A stretch of DNA of 64,000 nucleotides from CAZELM01 sp964512995 (GTDB lineage: Bacteria > CSSED10-310): the NCBI GenBank assembly GCA_964512995.1, contig CAZELM010000008.1, positions 1-64,000 of the forward strand. Direction: 5' to 3'. Below the pieces are notes generated by a model. That model saw only the letters and a program-made list of their open reading frames with translations. It was not told the origin of the DNA and made no database searches. The translations under genes and the position numbers were made by a program. The number at the start of each line of letters is the position of its first letter. Within the stretch, counting starts at the first letter, position 1. Of this stretch, positions 44,460-54,500 are shown in pieces.

Positions 44460-45388
44460 GAATGAATATGACATTGTTATGCGCAATCATGATGATCACG
44501 GCTTTGCTGAGTTTCTCTGCGGATTCGGGAAAAGCAGATGATCCGATGCAGGTGTTTGTGACCATTGAGCCGCAAGCGTATGTTCTGGAACGGATTGGCG
44601 GGAGCCATGTGTCGGTGAACGTTTTAGTCGGACCGGGTCAGTCTCCCCATTCCTATGAACCGACTCCCAAACAGATGACCGCTCTCGCGAAATGTCGCAT
44701 GTATTTTGAGATTGGATTGCCATTGGAGCAGCGGATCCTGACGAAAATCCAGGCGATCTCCCCAGATATTCAGATCGTGAAAATGCAAGCGGGGATTCCT
44801 TTGAGACATTACCCGCATTCCTTGGAGTTTCACGCGGAAGAGCATGAGGAGACACATGATCACTCGGCATATGACCCGCATATCTGGATGAATCCACAAC
44901 ACGTCCGGGTCATGGCTCAGGAAACATGCCGTAAACTGATCGATACCGATCCCCGGCATCAGATCGATTACTCATCGAACCTGGATCAATTGTTGAAAGA
45001 GTTAATCCAATTGCACGCCGATATATCGACTCGACTGAGTCCATTTGCCGGTCAATCGTTTTTTGTATTTCATCCCTCATGTGGGTATTTTGCCGATCAG
45101 TATGGATTGCGTGAAGTGTCTGTGGAGATGGAAGGAAAATCACCTTCCGCCAAGCAACTCGCCCAGGTGATCCACTACGCAAAACAGAGTCAGGTGTCCG
45201 TGATATTCGTTCAACCGCAGTTTTCCCAGAAAACCGCCCAATCCGTAGCGGATGCTGTGGGTGCATCGGTCGTGATATTGGATCCCCTCGCTCGGGATTA
45301 TATCCAAAATATACGCGATATGACCATCAAGCTGGAAACGGCCTTTAAAACCAAACAAGACACATCGGCTGAGAGTGTGGCGAAATGA
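44456..45388 (+). CDS. znuA: ZnuA-like zinc-binding periplasmic protein
   Basis: 310 residues. A signal peptide (about 1-27) ends at SGKADD. Metal-ligand positions of the cluster A-I family are visible: H in SPHSYEPTPKQM (near 63), the short His/Glu-rich loop HAEEHEETHDHSAYDPHIWMNP (about 123-144, here with five His), H in FVFHPSCGYFADQYG and D in ILDPLARDYI. It delivers zinc (possibly manganese) to the ABC importer encoded by the next two genes. The acidic His-loop favours zinc. Coupled by 4-base overlaps to the RHH gene before it and to znuC after it. Confidence 0.9.
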   Translation: MRMNMTLLCAIMMITALLSFSADSGKADDPMQVFVTIEPQAYVLERIGGSHVSVNVLVGPGQSPHSYEPTPKQMTALAKCRMYFEIGLPLEQRILTKIQAISPDIQIVKMQAGIPLRHYPHSLEFHAEEHEETHDHSAYDPHIWMNPQHVRVMAQETCRKLIDTDPRHQIDYSSNLDQLLKELIQLHADISTRLSPFAGQSFFVFHPSCGYFADQYGLREVSVEMEGKSPSAKQLAQVIHYAKQSQVSVIFVQPQFSQKTAQSVADAVGASVVILDPLARDYIQNIRDMTIKLETAFKTKQDTSAESVAK

Positions 45389-46143
45389 AGCATGAACCGG
45401 TGATCGAGTTCCAGAATGTCTCCTTTTCATACGGGAATCATTGGGTACTGGAAGATGTGTCGCTCCATGTCCATGATTCGGAGTTCGTGAGCATCGTGGG
45501 TCCGAATGGAGGAGGTAAAACCACATTGATAAAATTGACGCTCGGTTTGCTTCGGCCTGACAAGGGCAGCATCCGGGTCCTGAATCAATCACCGGACAAA
45601 GTGAGAAGCCGTATCGGATATGTTCCGCAACACTGCAACTGTGATCTGCAATTTCCTGTCAGGATTTCCGATGTCGTGCTGATGGGCCGGCTGAATCCCA
45701 ATCACTGGTGTGGATATTACAGCCGCGAAGATCGAGTGGCCATGTCTCAGGCATTGAATCAAGTCGGATTATCCGGTGTGGAAAACCAATCTTTTTCGAC
45801 TCTTTCCGGAGGACAGCGGCAACGCGTAATGATCGCCCGGGCATTGGCCTCGGAACCCAGTCTGTTGCTTCTCGATGAGCCAACCTCCAATGTCGATGCA
45901 AATGCGGAAAGTGAATTGTACACTCAACTGAAGGCGATGAGCCGACGACTGACAGTCGTTTTGGTGACGCATGATCTGGGCTTTGCATCCAAATATGTGG
46001 ATACTGTCGTTTGTGTGAATCGGAAAGTGCTTGTTCATCCAACCAGCGAGATCAACGGTCAGATCATCAGTGATATCTATGGAAGCGATATCCGGATGAT
46101 TCGTCACGATCACCAGCATGATCCTGAGAGGAGATGTTCATGA
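45385..46143 (+). CDS. znuC: ZnuC-like zinc ABC transporter ATPase
   Basis: 252 residues. The Walker A motif is GPNGGGKTTLIKL (about 39-51), the Q-loop region GYVPQHCNCD, the ABC signature LSGGQRQRVMIARAL, and Walker B LLLLDEPTSNVD. The H-loop is THDLGF. The C-terminal tail has a His cluster (RHDHQHDPE) that may bind zinc. Forms the cytoplasmic ATPase of the importer. It overlaps znuA by 4 bases and the permease by 4 bases (ATGA at 46140-46143). Confidence 0.93.
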   Translation: MKHEPVIEFQNVSFSYGNHWVLEDVSLHVHDSEFVSIVGPNGGGKTTLIKLTLGLLRPDKGSIRVLNQSPDKVRSRIGYVPQHCNCDLQFPVRISDVVLMGRLNPNHWCGYYSREDRVAMSQALNQVGLSGVENQSFSTLSGGQRQRVMIARALASEPSLLLLDEPTSNVDANAESELYTQLKAMSRRLTVVLVTHDLGFASKYVDTVVCVNRKVLVHPTSEINGQIISDIYGSDIRMIRHDHQHDPERRCS

Positions 46144-47015
46144 CAGACTTCTTCAATGCGGTGCTCACCTATCAGTTTATGCAGTATGCAATACTGGCTG
46201 GTTTTCTGGTAAGCCTTTCATGTGGTATCGTCGGGACCTATATCGTTGTTCGCCGGATTACTTACATCGCAGGTGGTATCGCGCATTGTGTGTTAGGGGG
46301 CATGGGAGCAGCGCGTTATTTCCAGACGGTTCATGGCTGGACCGGATTTCATCCGATTCATGGCGCTGTTATTGCAGCAATTTTGGCAGCGGTCATCATT
46401 GCATTCGTCAGTCTTCGAGCCAGACAGAGGGAAGATACCGTGATTGGAGCGGTATGGTCGATTGGCATGGCGATCGGTGTCTTGTTCATTGCCAAAACAC
46501 CTGGATACAACGAAGATCTGATGAGCTATCTGTTTGGAAATATCCTGATGGTCACTCCCCAGGATCTGCGTCTGATCGGACTGCTCGATCTCGTTGTTCT
46601 CGGCGCTGGAATTCTGTTCTACAACCAGTTTCAGGCAATCTGTTTTGATGAAGAATTCGCTCGGTTGAGAGGCATCAATGTTGAGTTTTATTATCTGTTG
46701 CTGCTGTGTCTGACCGCTCTGACGGTCGTTTTGGTGATCACCGTCGTCGGCATCGTCATGGTGATCGCTTTGTTGACATTACCAGTTGCCATTGCCGGAA
46801 GATTTTCCCAATCTCTCTGGCAGATGATGATACTCTCGTTTCTTTTCAGTTCCCTCTTCACCATTACAGGTCTTGCGCTTAGTTATCAGCCCGATCTGCC
46901 GGCAGGCGCGATGATCATCATGGTTTCCGGGATGGTGTATCTCGTGGTGGCATGCAGTGGCAGTTTAAAAAAAATATGGAAAATTCGGTTTAGCAGAAAT
47001 TCCGGAGATCAATAA
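46140..47015 (+). CDS. znuB: ZnuB-like zinc ABC transporter permease
   Basis: 291 residues from ATG 46140, which has GAGAGGAG six bases upstream; the ATG at 46134 would lie on the ribosome site. Eight to nine hydrophobic helices span the whole protein. Family landmarks include AGFLVSLSCGIVGTYIVVRR, GGIAHCVLGG and MVIALLTLPVAIAG. It forms the membrane channel for Zn(II) with the preceding ATPase and binding protein. Translationally coupled to znuC and last gene of the operon, followed at once by a strong terminator. Confidence 0.92.
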   Translation: MTDFFNAVLTYQFMQYAILAGFLVSLSCGIVGTYIVVRRITYIAGGIAHCVLGGMGAARYFQTVHGWTGFHPIHGAVIAAILAAVIIAFVSLRARQREDTVIGAVWSIGMAIGVLFIAKTPGYNEDLMSYLFGNILMVTPQDLRLIGLLDLVVLGAGILFYNQFQAICFDEEFARLRGINVEFYYLLLLCLTALTVVLVITVVGIVMVIALLTLPVAIAGRFSQSLWQMMILSFLFSSLFTITGLALSYQPDLPAGAMIIMVSGMVYLVVACSGSLKKIWKIRFSRNSGDQ

Positions 47016-47019
47016 AAAA

Positions 47020-47045
47020 CACGCTTTTAAATCATTAAAAGCGTG
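47020..47045. terminator. Bidirectional intrinsic terminator
   Basis: A perfect 11-bp stem (47020-47030 with 47035-47045) has a 4-base loop, TTTTT after it and AAAAAA before it. It lies between the convergent znuB-like and toroid genes. Confidence 0.9.
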
Positions 47046-47078
47046 CTTTTTAAGTCTATCGGGCAGAATCCGGTTGGA

Positions 47079-48272
47079 TTATAACCCCCGGTAGATGATC
47101 TCCATGGCTATCGTGGCATAACTCGTTACCAAAACAGGATCTTTTTCCCACCATCTTCCATTGTCATTGGCCCAGAAACCTTCCGGAGATTGCAGATTCA
47201 GGAGCTTCTTCGCCAGGTCCGTGCGCCAGTTCACTTTCTGGCCGTTGGCTAACTGGATCTCGTCAATGTTCAGAATGGAAAGTGCTTTCGCCATCAGATG
47301 GTAATAGTAAAAAAGTCCTTCCTCTCCCATTCCCGGATTTTCATCCAGCGTGTAATTTTTTTGGAGCCACTCATAGACGGCTGTTACCCGGGGATCATCC
47401 TTTTTCAGATCGGCATATGCATAACTCAGCAATCCAGCATAACTGATACTTCCATAGGAGCGAAGTGCTGTTTTGCCATTGGGGAGCTGCATTTCCCCGG
47501 CTTTGCTGTCGCCTGGGAAATAAATAAAACCACCTTTGTTCTGAGGGTCATCGCTCGCCCAAGGCTGATCATTCGTTCCCGGTAAATGCTGGCATCGTTC
47601 AATGAATTTGATCGCTGCCGCCCAATCCAGTTTTTTCAGCTCTTTATTCGCATCAGGAAGATCATCCAAATATTTCGTATAGTAGATGGCTTCCAGTGCG
47701 AATGATGTATTGGACATATCGGAGTGGTTGTATTTATCGCCATATCCCACGCCACCATCATAGGGGCTATCTATTTTCCCCTTGATATCAAAATCACCTT
47801 GAAGGCCGATCAGAAAATTTCGAGCGTTTTTCAGGATTGGCAGATAAGCGGGGTCACTGGCTGCCTGAAATGCCATGATCGAGACTGCTGTGTTATAACT
47901 GGCAAGATCCTTCCCATAAATGCCACCATCCGGCTTGATATACCGTTTAAGATAATCAAATCCTTTTTTGATAATCGGATCTTCACCGGACTTATACGTG
48001 CCTTCGGGATCTCCCATGAATGCAGTAAGAACTAACGCCGTCAAAGCAGGGTAAGCTTCCTGAGACCAATATCCATTCTCATTCTGATTTTTCTTAAACC
48101 AGTCCAGGCCTTTCTCAATGGCGTGTTTGACCTCGTTTTTTAAAGAGACGTCCCGATTGGGATTCTCCCGGATTGTGATCTCCTGGGCTTGGATATTGAC
48201 CAAAAATATCCCGAACAGGATACCGGCGATCATACTCAGCCATACCATTCTGCTCGTAATTCCCTGATGCAT
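47079..48272 (-). CDS. Secreted alpha/alpha-toroid (prenyltransferase/squalene-cyclase-like) protein
   Basis: 397 residues. A signal peptide (about 9-30) is followed by repeated helix-pair units with the consensus W-x-x-x-N-Q-x-x-x-G-x-W/I (e.g. GLDWFKKNQNENGYW, YLKRYIKPDGGIY, LLNLQSPEGFWAND). This is the prenyltransferase/squalene-oxidase repeat fold. The DxDD or DxDTA motifs of true terpene cyclases are not seen, so it is probably a structural or protein-binding toroid, as in complement-like and pectate-lyase-like repeats. A related toroid is embedded in the giant protein encoded just upstream on the same strand, and a third one ends the window at 63151-64000. Confidence 0.8.
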   Translation of the reverse strand: MHQGITSRMVWLSMIAGILFGIFLVNIQAQEITIRENPNRDVSLKNEVKHAIEKGLDWFKKNQNENGYWSQEAYPALTALVLTAFMGDPEGTYKSGEDPIIKKGFDYLKRYIKPDGGIYGKDLASYNTAVSIMAFQAASDPAYLPILKNARNFLIGLQGDFDIKGKIDSPYDGGVGYGDKYNHSDMSNTSFALEAIYYTKYLDDLPDANKELKKLDWAAAIKFIERCQHLPGTNDQPWASDDPQNKGGFIYFPGDSKAGEMQLPNGKTALRSYGSISYAGLLSYAYADLKKDDPRVTAVYEWLQKNYTLDENPGMGEEGLFYYYHLMAKALSILNIDEIQLANGQKVNWRTDLAKKLLNLQSPEGFWANDNGRWWEKDPVLVTSYATIAMEIIYRGL

Positions 48273-48418
48273 TTGCCGCTCCTTTCATTTCTTTTGGATA
48301 GGTTTCCATCGATTCATTTGAGGATAGTCTTGTCAATCTGAAAAGTCAAACGAGACTCCAGTGGCCCAGGATCAACGCATCGATATTTGAAACACCATTT
48401 CCCGACATTCCTAAAAAA

Positions 48419-48447
48419 AACGCCTCCGATTTTTTTTCGGAGGCGTT
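48419..48447 (-). terminator. Intrinsic terminator of the giant gene
   Basis: An 11-bp stem (48419-48429 with 48437-48447) has a 7-base loop and is followed on the minus strand by a T-tract. It lies about 90 bases after the stop of 48535-56439. Confidence 0.88.
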
Positions 48448-48534
48448 CAGACGATTTCATATGTTCCCGGAAATTCCGGGATTGTGTTCACCGATTCTAA
48501 TCAGACGGATCGTTGAACAACGCAATGATCACGA

Positions 48535-51500
48535 TCAATACTCATTCTGAGCCATGGAGAAGGTTCCGATATCATCCTGGATATTCGTCAGAGCGATTTC
48601 ACAATTATCTGATTTGAAGTAGTCGGTATCTTTCACCTTGAACGTCATTTCCACGAGACTCCCGGTATTTCCCGGAGCGATCCCATCGCTGATACAGAAT
48701 GCGCCGCTTCGAATAGTGCCATTCGGGAAGGATGTGCTGTTGGTCCGCTGATCGAGGCACTCAAACATGATCCATCCCGGATTCAATGATCCGATGGAAC
48801 ATCCCGCATACTCCAGATAATTGGCGCAGAACTTCAGATCAAATGTGAAAGCTGTCACTGGAGTCGTATCATTGGAGATCATGATCGCCAGAATCACAGA
48901 TTCAGGATCAGGTCCTTCGAGTTCCTGTATCCAGATGGCATTGCCTTCATCTTGGAACTTATTCGTATCAGAGCTCAGTTTTGATTCCTTTGAGATGGGA
49001 TCCACACAGGATCCGGCACCCATCGCAGCCATGAAGATCATTTGAGCGTCACCCGAAGATACGATGCCATCGCCATTGCAGTCAGCAGAACAGGCTTCTT
49101 CATAGGTCGGGATATATGATCCCAGTGCAATCAAGAACGCCAGTTGGGCATCCGTAGATGTTGGTGCGCCGTCATTGTTGATATCACCATCGTTAATGCA
49201 GACGGGAGTAGGTGTTGGTGTAACCGTTGGAGTATTAGTGAATGTCGGTGTATTGGTTGGCGTTCGAGTTGGCGTGTTCGTAGGTGTATTCGTGGCAGTA
49301 TTTGTAGGTGTCGGCGTGTTAGTGGGAGTTGGCGTATTGGTCGGTGTTCGCGTTGGTGTGTTTGTTGGCGTTGGTGTGGAAGTGGGGATCTCATTGACTT
49401 GAACCGCCATGGAGGCAATACTGGTCGATCCATCGTCATCCGTTACAAGCACTGCGACCTGTTTTGTCCCGGAGGTTGTCCAGCTATGGCTGGCAGTAAC
49501 ACCCGTAGTACCCGAGGGATTGAAGGTAATCCCATTGTAATCCCAATCCCATGCATATGAAGCGATGGCATCCGGATACGAGGTGGAAGCGGATGCCGAG
49601 TAGTTCCCGGTCTGATTGACATAGAGCGTCGTATTTCCAGACACCCGAGCGGTTGGACCGAGATCATTGACCGTGACTTCCACGGTAGTGGTATCGCTGA
49701 GCAGGGTATCCGTCACTTCCAGACCGACCGTGTAAACGCCATTGTCCATCCAGGTCCATTCCGGCTGCGGATCGGTAGAGTCGTCATAACTCCCGTCATT
49801 GTCGAGATCCCATGCGTACTGAATGGGGTCACCATTGGGATCATCCGAGGCTCGTCCATCCAGGGTCAGAACAGCTCCTTCATTGATGGCGTAAGGTCCA
49901 CCGGCATCTGCAATCGGAGCATAGTTCGTTTCCACTGTAACAGTTGTATAGCTATTGTCGTCCCATTTCACGCCTTCGTTGAATACACCGTCATCCCATA
50001 CTTTCAGACCGATCTGAATCGTTCCGGGGGTTGTGAATACATGCGTGATCGTCGCAACTTCCGGACCGCCCTGAACCGTATCGAAGTTCCATGGCTGACC
50101 ATCCAGATCCCACCAGTATTCGGTAATTAAATCGGTCGGGTCGATATCATAGGAGCCGCTGCCGTCCAGTTCAACCGGCAATCCCGCCGTGCATGTGTAA
50201 GGACCTCCAATGACAGAGAATGGCGCATGCGGTGGTTCGACAACATGGATTGTCACATAAGCCGTATCGATCTGAGCCGGATTACCATCGTCCGTTACGG
50301 TCAGTCCGACCACATAATCACCCAGTTCCTCCCATGTGAAACAGCATTCTGCTCCCGTGCAATCATCGAACACACCATCTCCATCGAAATCCCATGCATA
50401 ATTGACGATGCGATGGGTTGGATCCAGGTGATAGGATCCGGAGCCGTCGAGACAGAGTTCCATGTTCTGGCCCCAATACATTTCGTTGACACTCGACCCA
50501 TCCACTTCGATCACGGCAACAGGCGGCAGCGTAAAGAACGACGATGACAACATGATGATCGACCATGGCACACTGAGAGAAATATGTGCGCCGGCTGCCC
50601 AGCTTCCAGCACTCCATGACCCATCGGCCAACTGATCATTGATGAGGAATCGGCGGACTCCGGATGTCGGATTATTGTACCAATCCAATCCGGTTGCTGC
50701 CAGTGTCACCACCGGTTCAGGTTTGGCCAAGCGCATGGCCTTTACAAACGCATACATGCCATAGGTATCATCAGATGCAATAATGCTGGACCAGCTATTG
50801 GCAATATAGGTTTCTGCCGCCTGCCAGTGCGCATGATCTGTCGTGATCCCATCGAAAGTCAACTGCACCATCGCTGACGCAGTTCGGGCGAATGTGCCAC
50901 TGCTGGCTGACGTATAACCATAAGATCCATTGGAAGCGATGCGGCTGTAGTTCAGCCATACCAGGTTCTCGGTCTTGACCCATGACGGAACAGTGATATC
51001 AAAGTAGTCTTCACCCGCCAGGAGTCCGATTGCGGCCCACTGGCAGACGGAATTGTCGGAATCGCTGTAATTCCATCCGTATCGCCAGCCACCCCGATTG
51101 GTACCCGTGTCTTTCTGACCCCATGCATACATATCCGCCATATCGATCAATACATCCCTGTAGGAACGTCCTGCCATGATTCCTGTGGATTCCACCAGTC
51201 GATCCGGTGTGTTACTGGCAGCGATTGCATCCATGATCATGCCACCCTGATAAACGGGGTTGCTTTCCGCTACCTGGATACCGAATCCATTGCCGTTTGA
51301 ATCGGGATTGCCGGCGGTCTGGACGGATATGGGAGTCAGATCAAGACGCTGGAACATGAATCGTAAGCCATACAACACCGTTTCGACATAAGGATCTTCA
51401 GACATGTCGCCGATCTCCAGATGCCCATTGATCTCATAGGCCTGTACCGACGTTGCCGTCGGGCTGGCATAGTACGTGGTGCTGTATCCCCATGCGCCAT

Positions 51501-54500
51501 ACGTGCTTCCCGCTGTTCGGATCTGCTGTTTATGGAGATACCACAGGCCGTTGTCGACAGCAACATCGGCTTCAACATCCAGTGTTTTAGGTTGAACGAG
51601 CATGTAATACGAATCTGTGGACTGTCGTCCGAGTGCATCGGTGATGACCAATGTGGCAGTGATCGGTTGCCCCTGGGATACGTTCGTATATTGGTGAGTG
51701 GCTTCAATTTCCCATTTATCGGTAACCGTAGCAACGGTTGATGAGGTACCATCTCCATATATCCATTGGTAGGTCATGGGAGTATATACACTCTTGGCAG
51801 TGCCTTTCAGCCGGACCGTGTTGGTCGTTGTTCCTTCAAACCAGATTGGATGCGGCACTTCAACGCCATTTTCAAAATGCCATGGAACACAGATTGCCAT
51901 TGGCGATGTATTGAGGAATACGGTGGTGGTATCTGTATCGCTTCGTCCGGATTGATCATAGACTGTCAATGTAACAGTATAGCTGACCTGATCGTCTGGA
52001 TAACCGGCTATTCGGACAGCATCGATCTCATTCCATCCGGCAATATTCGTATTGCAGAAGATTCGGATTTTATTGGTGTAGAATGCGGGAGTAATCGTTG
52101 CGTTCAGATACCCGTTACAGATGGCATTATCCGTACCGGTCCATATGGTAACAAGCTGATTCTGATCGTCATACCCGTCAATTCGGGTGACAAATCCCGG
52201 ACTGAACGTTTCATGGATGGAGACCACCTCGATATCAATCGCCTCAGCATAGGTCAACTCCAGCCATTGTTCGCCCATATCCGCCGAAGATGAGCGCCAG
52301 GCGTTGGCATTTGTTGCACAACTGGTGACATTGGGTGCTCCGGTCGCCCGGCTGGCACTGTAACTTGTCGTGCTGTACTGGCTGCTGGCTATCGCTGATG
52401 TTGCCCACTGGTACTGGAATGCGGGAGCGACGGTATAGGTGTGAATCGGTTTCCGGCCGTAATCAACGGATCCATCTCCGAAACTCCATTCATATCGGAT
52501 AATGCCCTGGTCATCGGTCGAATCGGATGCATCGAAAACAATCGGCATATCCAGATGGCTGAAATACGGACCACCGGCATTGGCTTCCGGAGCATCTCCG
52601 TTTACAAGGACCTGAGTGATATCGGAGTTTGTTTGATGCGCGTTGTCTTCGACAGTCAGTGTGACGGTTGTTGCATTGTAGATGTTGTAATCCACGGTTT
52701 CACCCGCAGCCGTTTCCTCAAAATCATCCATCAAAGCGGTTCCGCCATTGACGGTGACACCTTTTCGCAGGGGTGTTTCGCTGGAGTAACTGGAATCGTA
52801 GAGCAATGTCCAGGTTGTTGTACCGGCTGGCCGGATGTAGTAGAATGCACCCGATGGGCTCTTCAATTCGATCTTGACATCATACCACGTTCCATATGTC
52901 AACGTGCCGAACGTGCCACGACTCGTACTGTCCTCGTAGACCATGACATTTGTACCATTGAAATAGATCGCGTATGGCATATTGGTGTACGAATACGCTG
53001 CATCGGTATCCTTGAATCCCCACATAAAGGTCGATGAAGAGGGTGCACAGATTTTGGTCTGAATGAACATACCCGGAACGCGAGCATAGGTGTCCCGGCT
53101 GAACATGTATCTGGCACCCCAACTGCCGGCACCGGCAATTGAGATTTGATTATTCTGCGTGACGCCATAGGACACATACCATTTATCCGTGTTTATCCAG
53201 GTACCGTCAAAGGTATCTTTCCCGAAATTCCAGCGGTACCGGATGATTCCCACGTCGTCAGTCGATCCGGAGCCATCGAAATGGATGTTCCAGCGTCCGT
53301 CCAACGCTTCTGATTCATTAACGGTATAGGGACCGCCAGCATCGGCGACCGGTGGATCATTCGGAGAGATGGTTACAGTCATGGTATCCGCGTGGATCTG
53401 GAGAGCGTGATCGCGGATGGTCAGCGTAACGGTATACACACCAATCGCGGAATAAACATGAGATGTGGTAATGCCTGTTCCCGTAGTGCTGTCTCCGAAA
53501 TTCCACTGATAGGAATAGATACCGAAATCATCGGTGGATGCCGAGGCGTCAAAGTTAACCGTCCATTTTCCATCTATGGCATCGGATTCATCAAAGCTCT
53601 GGTCGGGTCCGGCATTGGCGACCGGTGGATCATTGGCGACAACCTGCACCGATGCGGTATCGATCGTGGATTGAAGCCCATGATCATATACCCGTACTGA
53701 TGCGGTATAGTTACCAACCGCTGTATAGCCATGGCTAGGGGTAAGTCCGGTGCCAGTACTGGAATCTCCAAAATTCCAATCATACCGACAGATACCGATA
53801 TCATCGCTGGATCCGGCTGCTGTGAAATTGACCGTCCAGACTCCCCCAACCGCATTGGATTCATTGGCAGTATAAGGACTATTCGCTTCTGAGACTGGGA
53901 GTTCATTCACTTCGACCGATACGGTGGTTGTTTCCATATGGGTCTGCATCGCCTGATCGGTAACCGTCAGCGTGATATTGTATGTCCCGACGGTATTATA
54001 AGTATGGGTAGGGCTGATACCGGATCCCGTCGTTCCATCTCCGAAATTCCACAAATAGCTGTAGATGGCAAAATCGTCGGTGGAGCCGCTGCCGTCGAAC
54101 TGAACCGTCCAGACCCCACAATTCGCATCGCTTTCATCCACAACATAGGGACCACCGGGATCTGCTACGGGTGGGTCATTGGCAATACATGAAACGGTGC
54201 TCAACGCGGTATTTGTTTGTCCCGAAGCATCTTCAACTGTCAGAGCGATATCATACACGCCCTCATAGTAGCGATGTGAGATGGAAGCGCCATGAACGGT
54301 CAGCGGCGTAACCTGGAAATTGTCCCAGGTTGCGTTGGTGTCGTAGTTACAGAGGCCGACCCAGCCTGTAGAGAAAGACGCATCGCCCTGAAACTCCATC
54401 ATCAAAGCCCCATTGACAAACGCCCGGAATGTAATGCCGACCGCTTCCACTGTTAAATGGTATACCTGGGCAAGATTGACATTACTGGTGAAATCAACCT

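Noticed and set aside
47079..48272. Functional squalene-hopene or terpene cyclase
   Set aside because: Secreted, too short, and without DxDD/DxDTA catalytic motifs.
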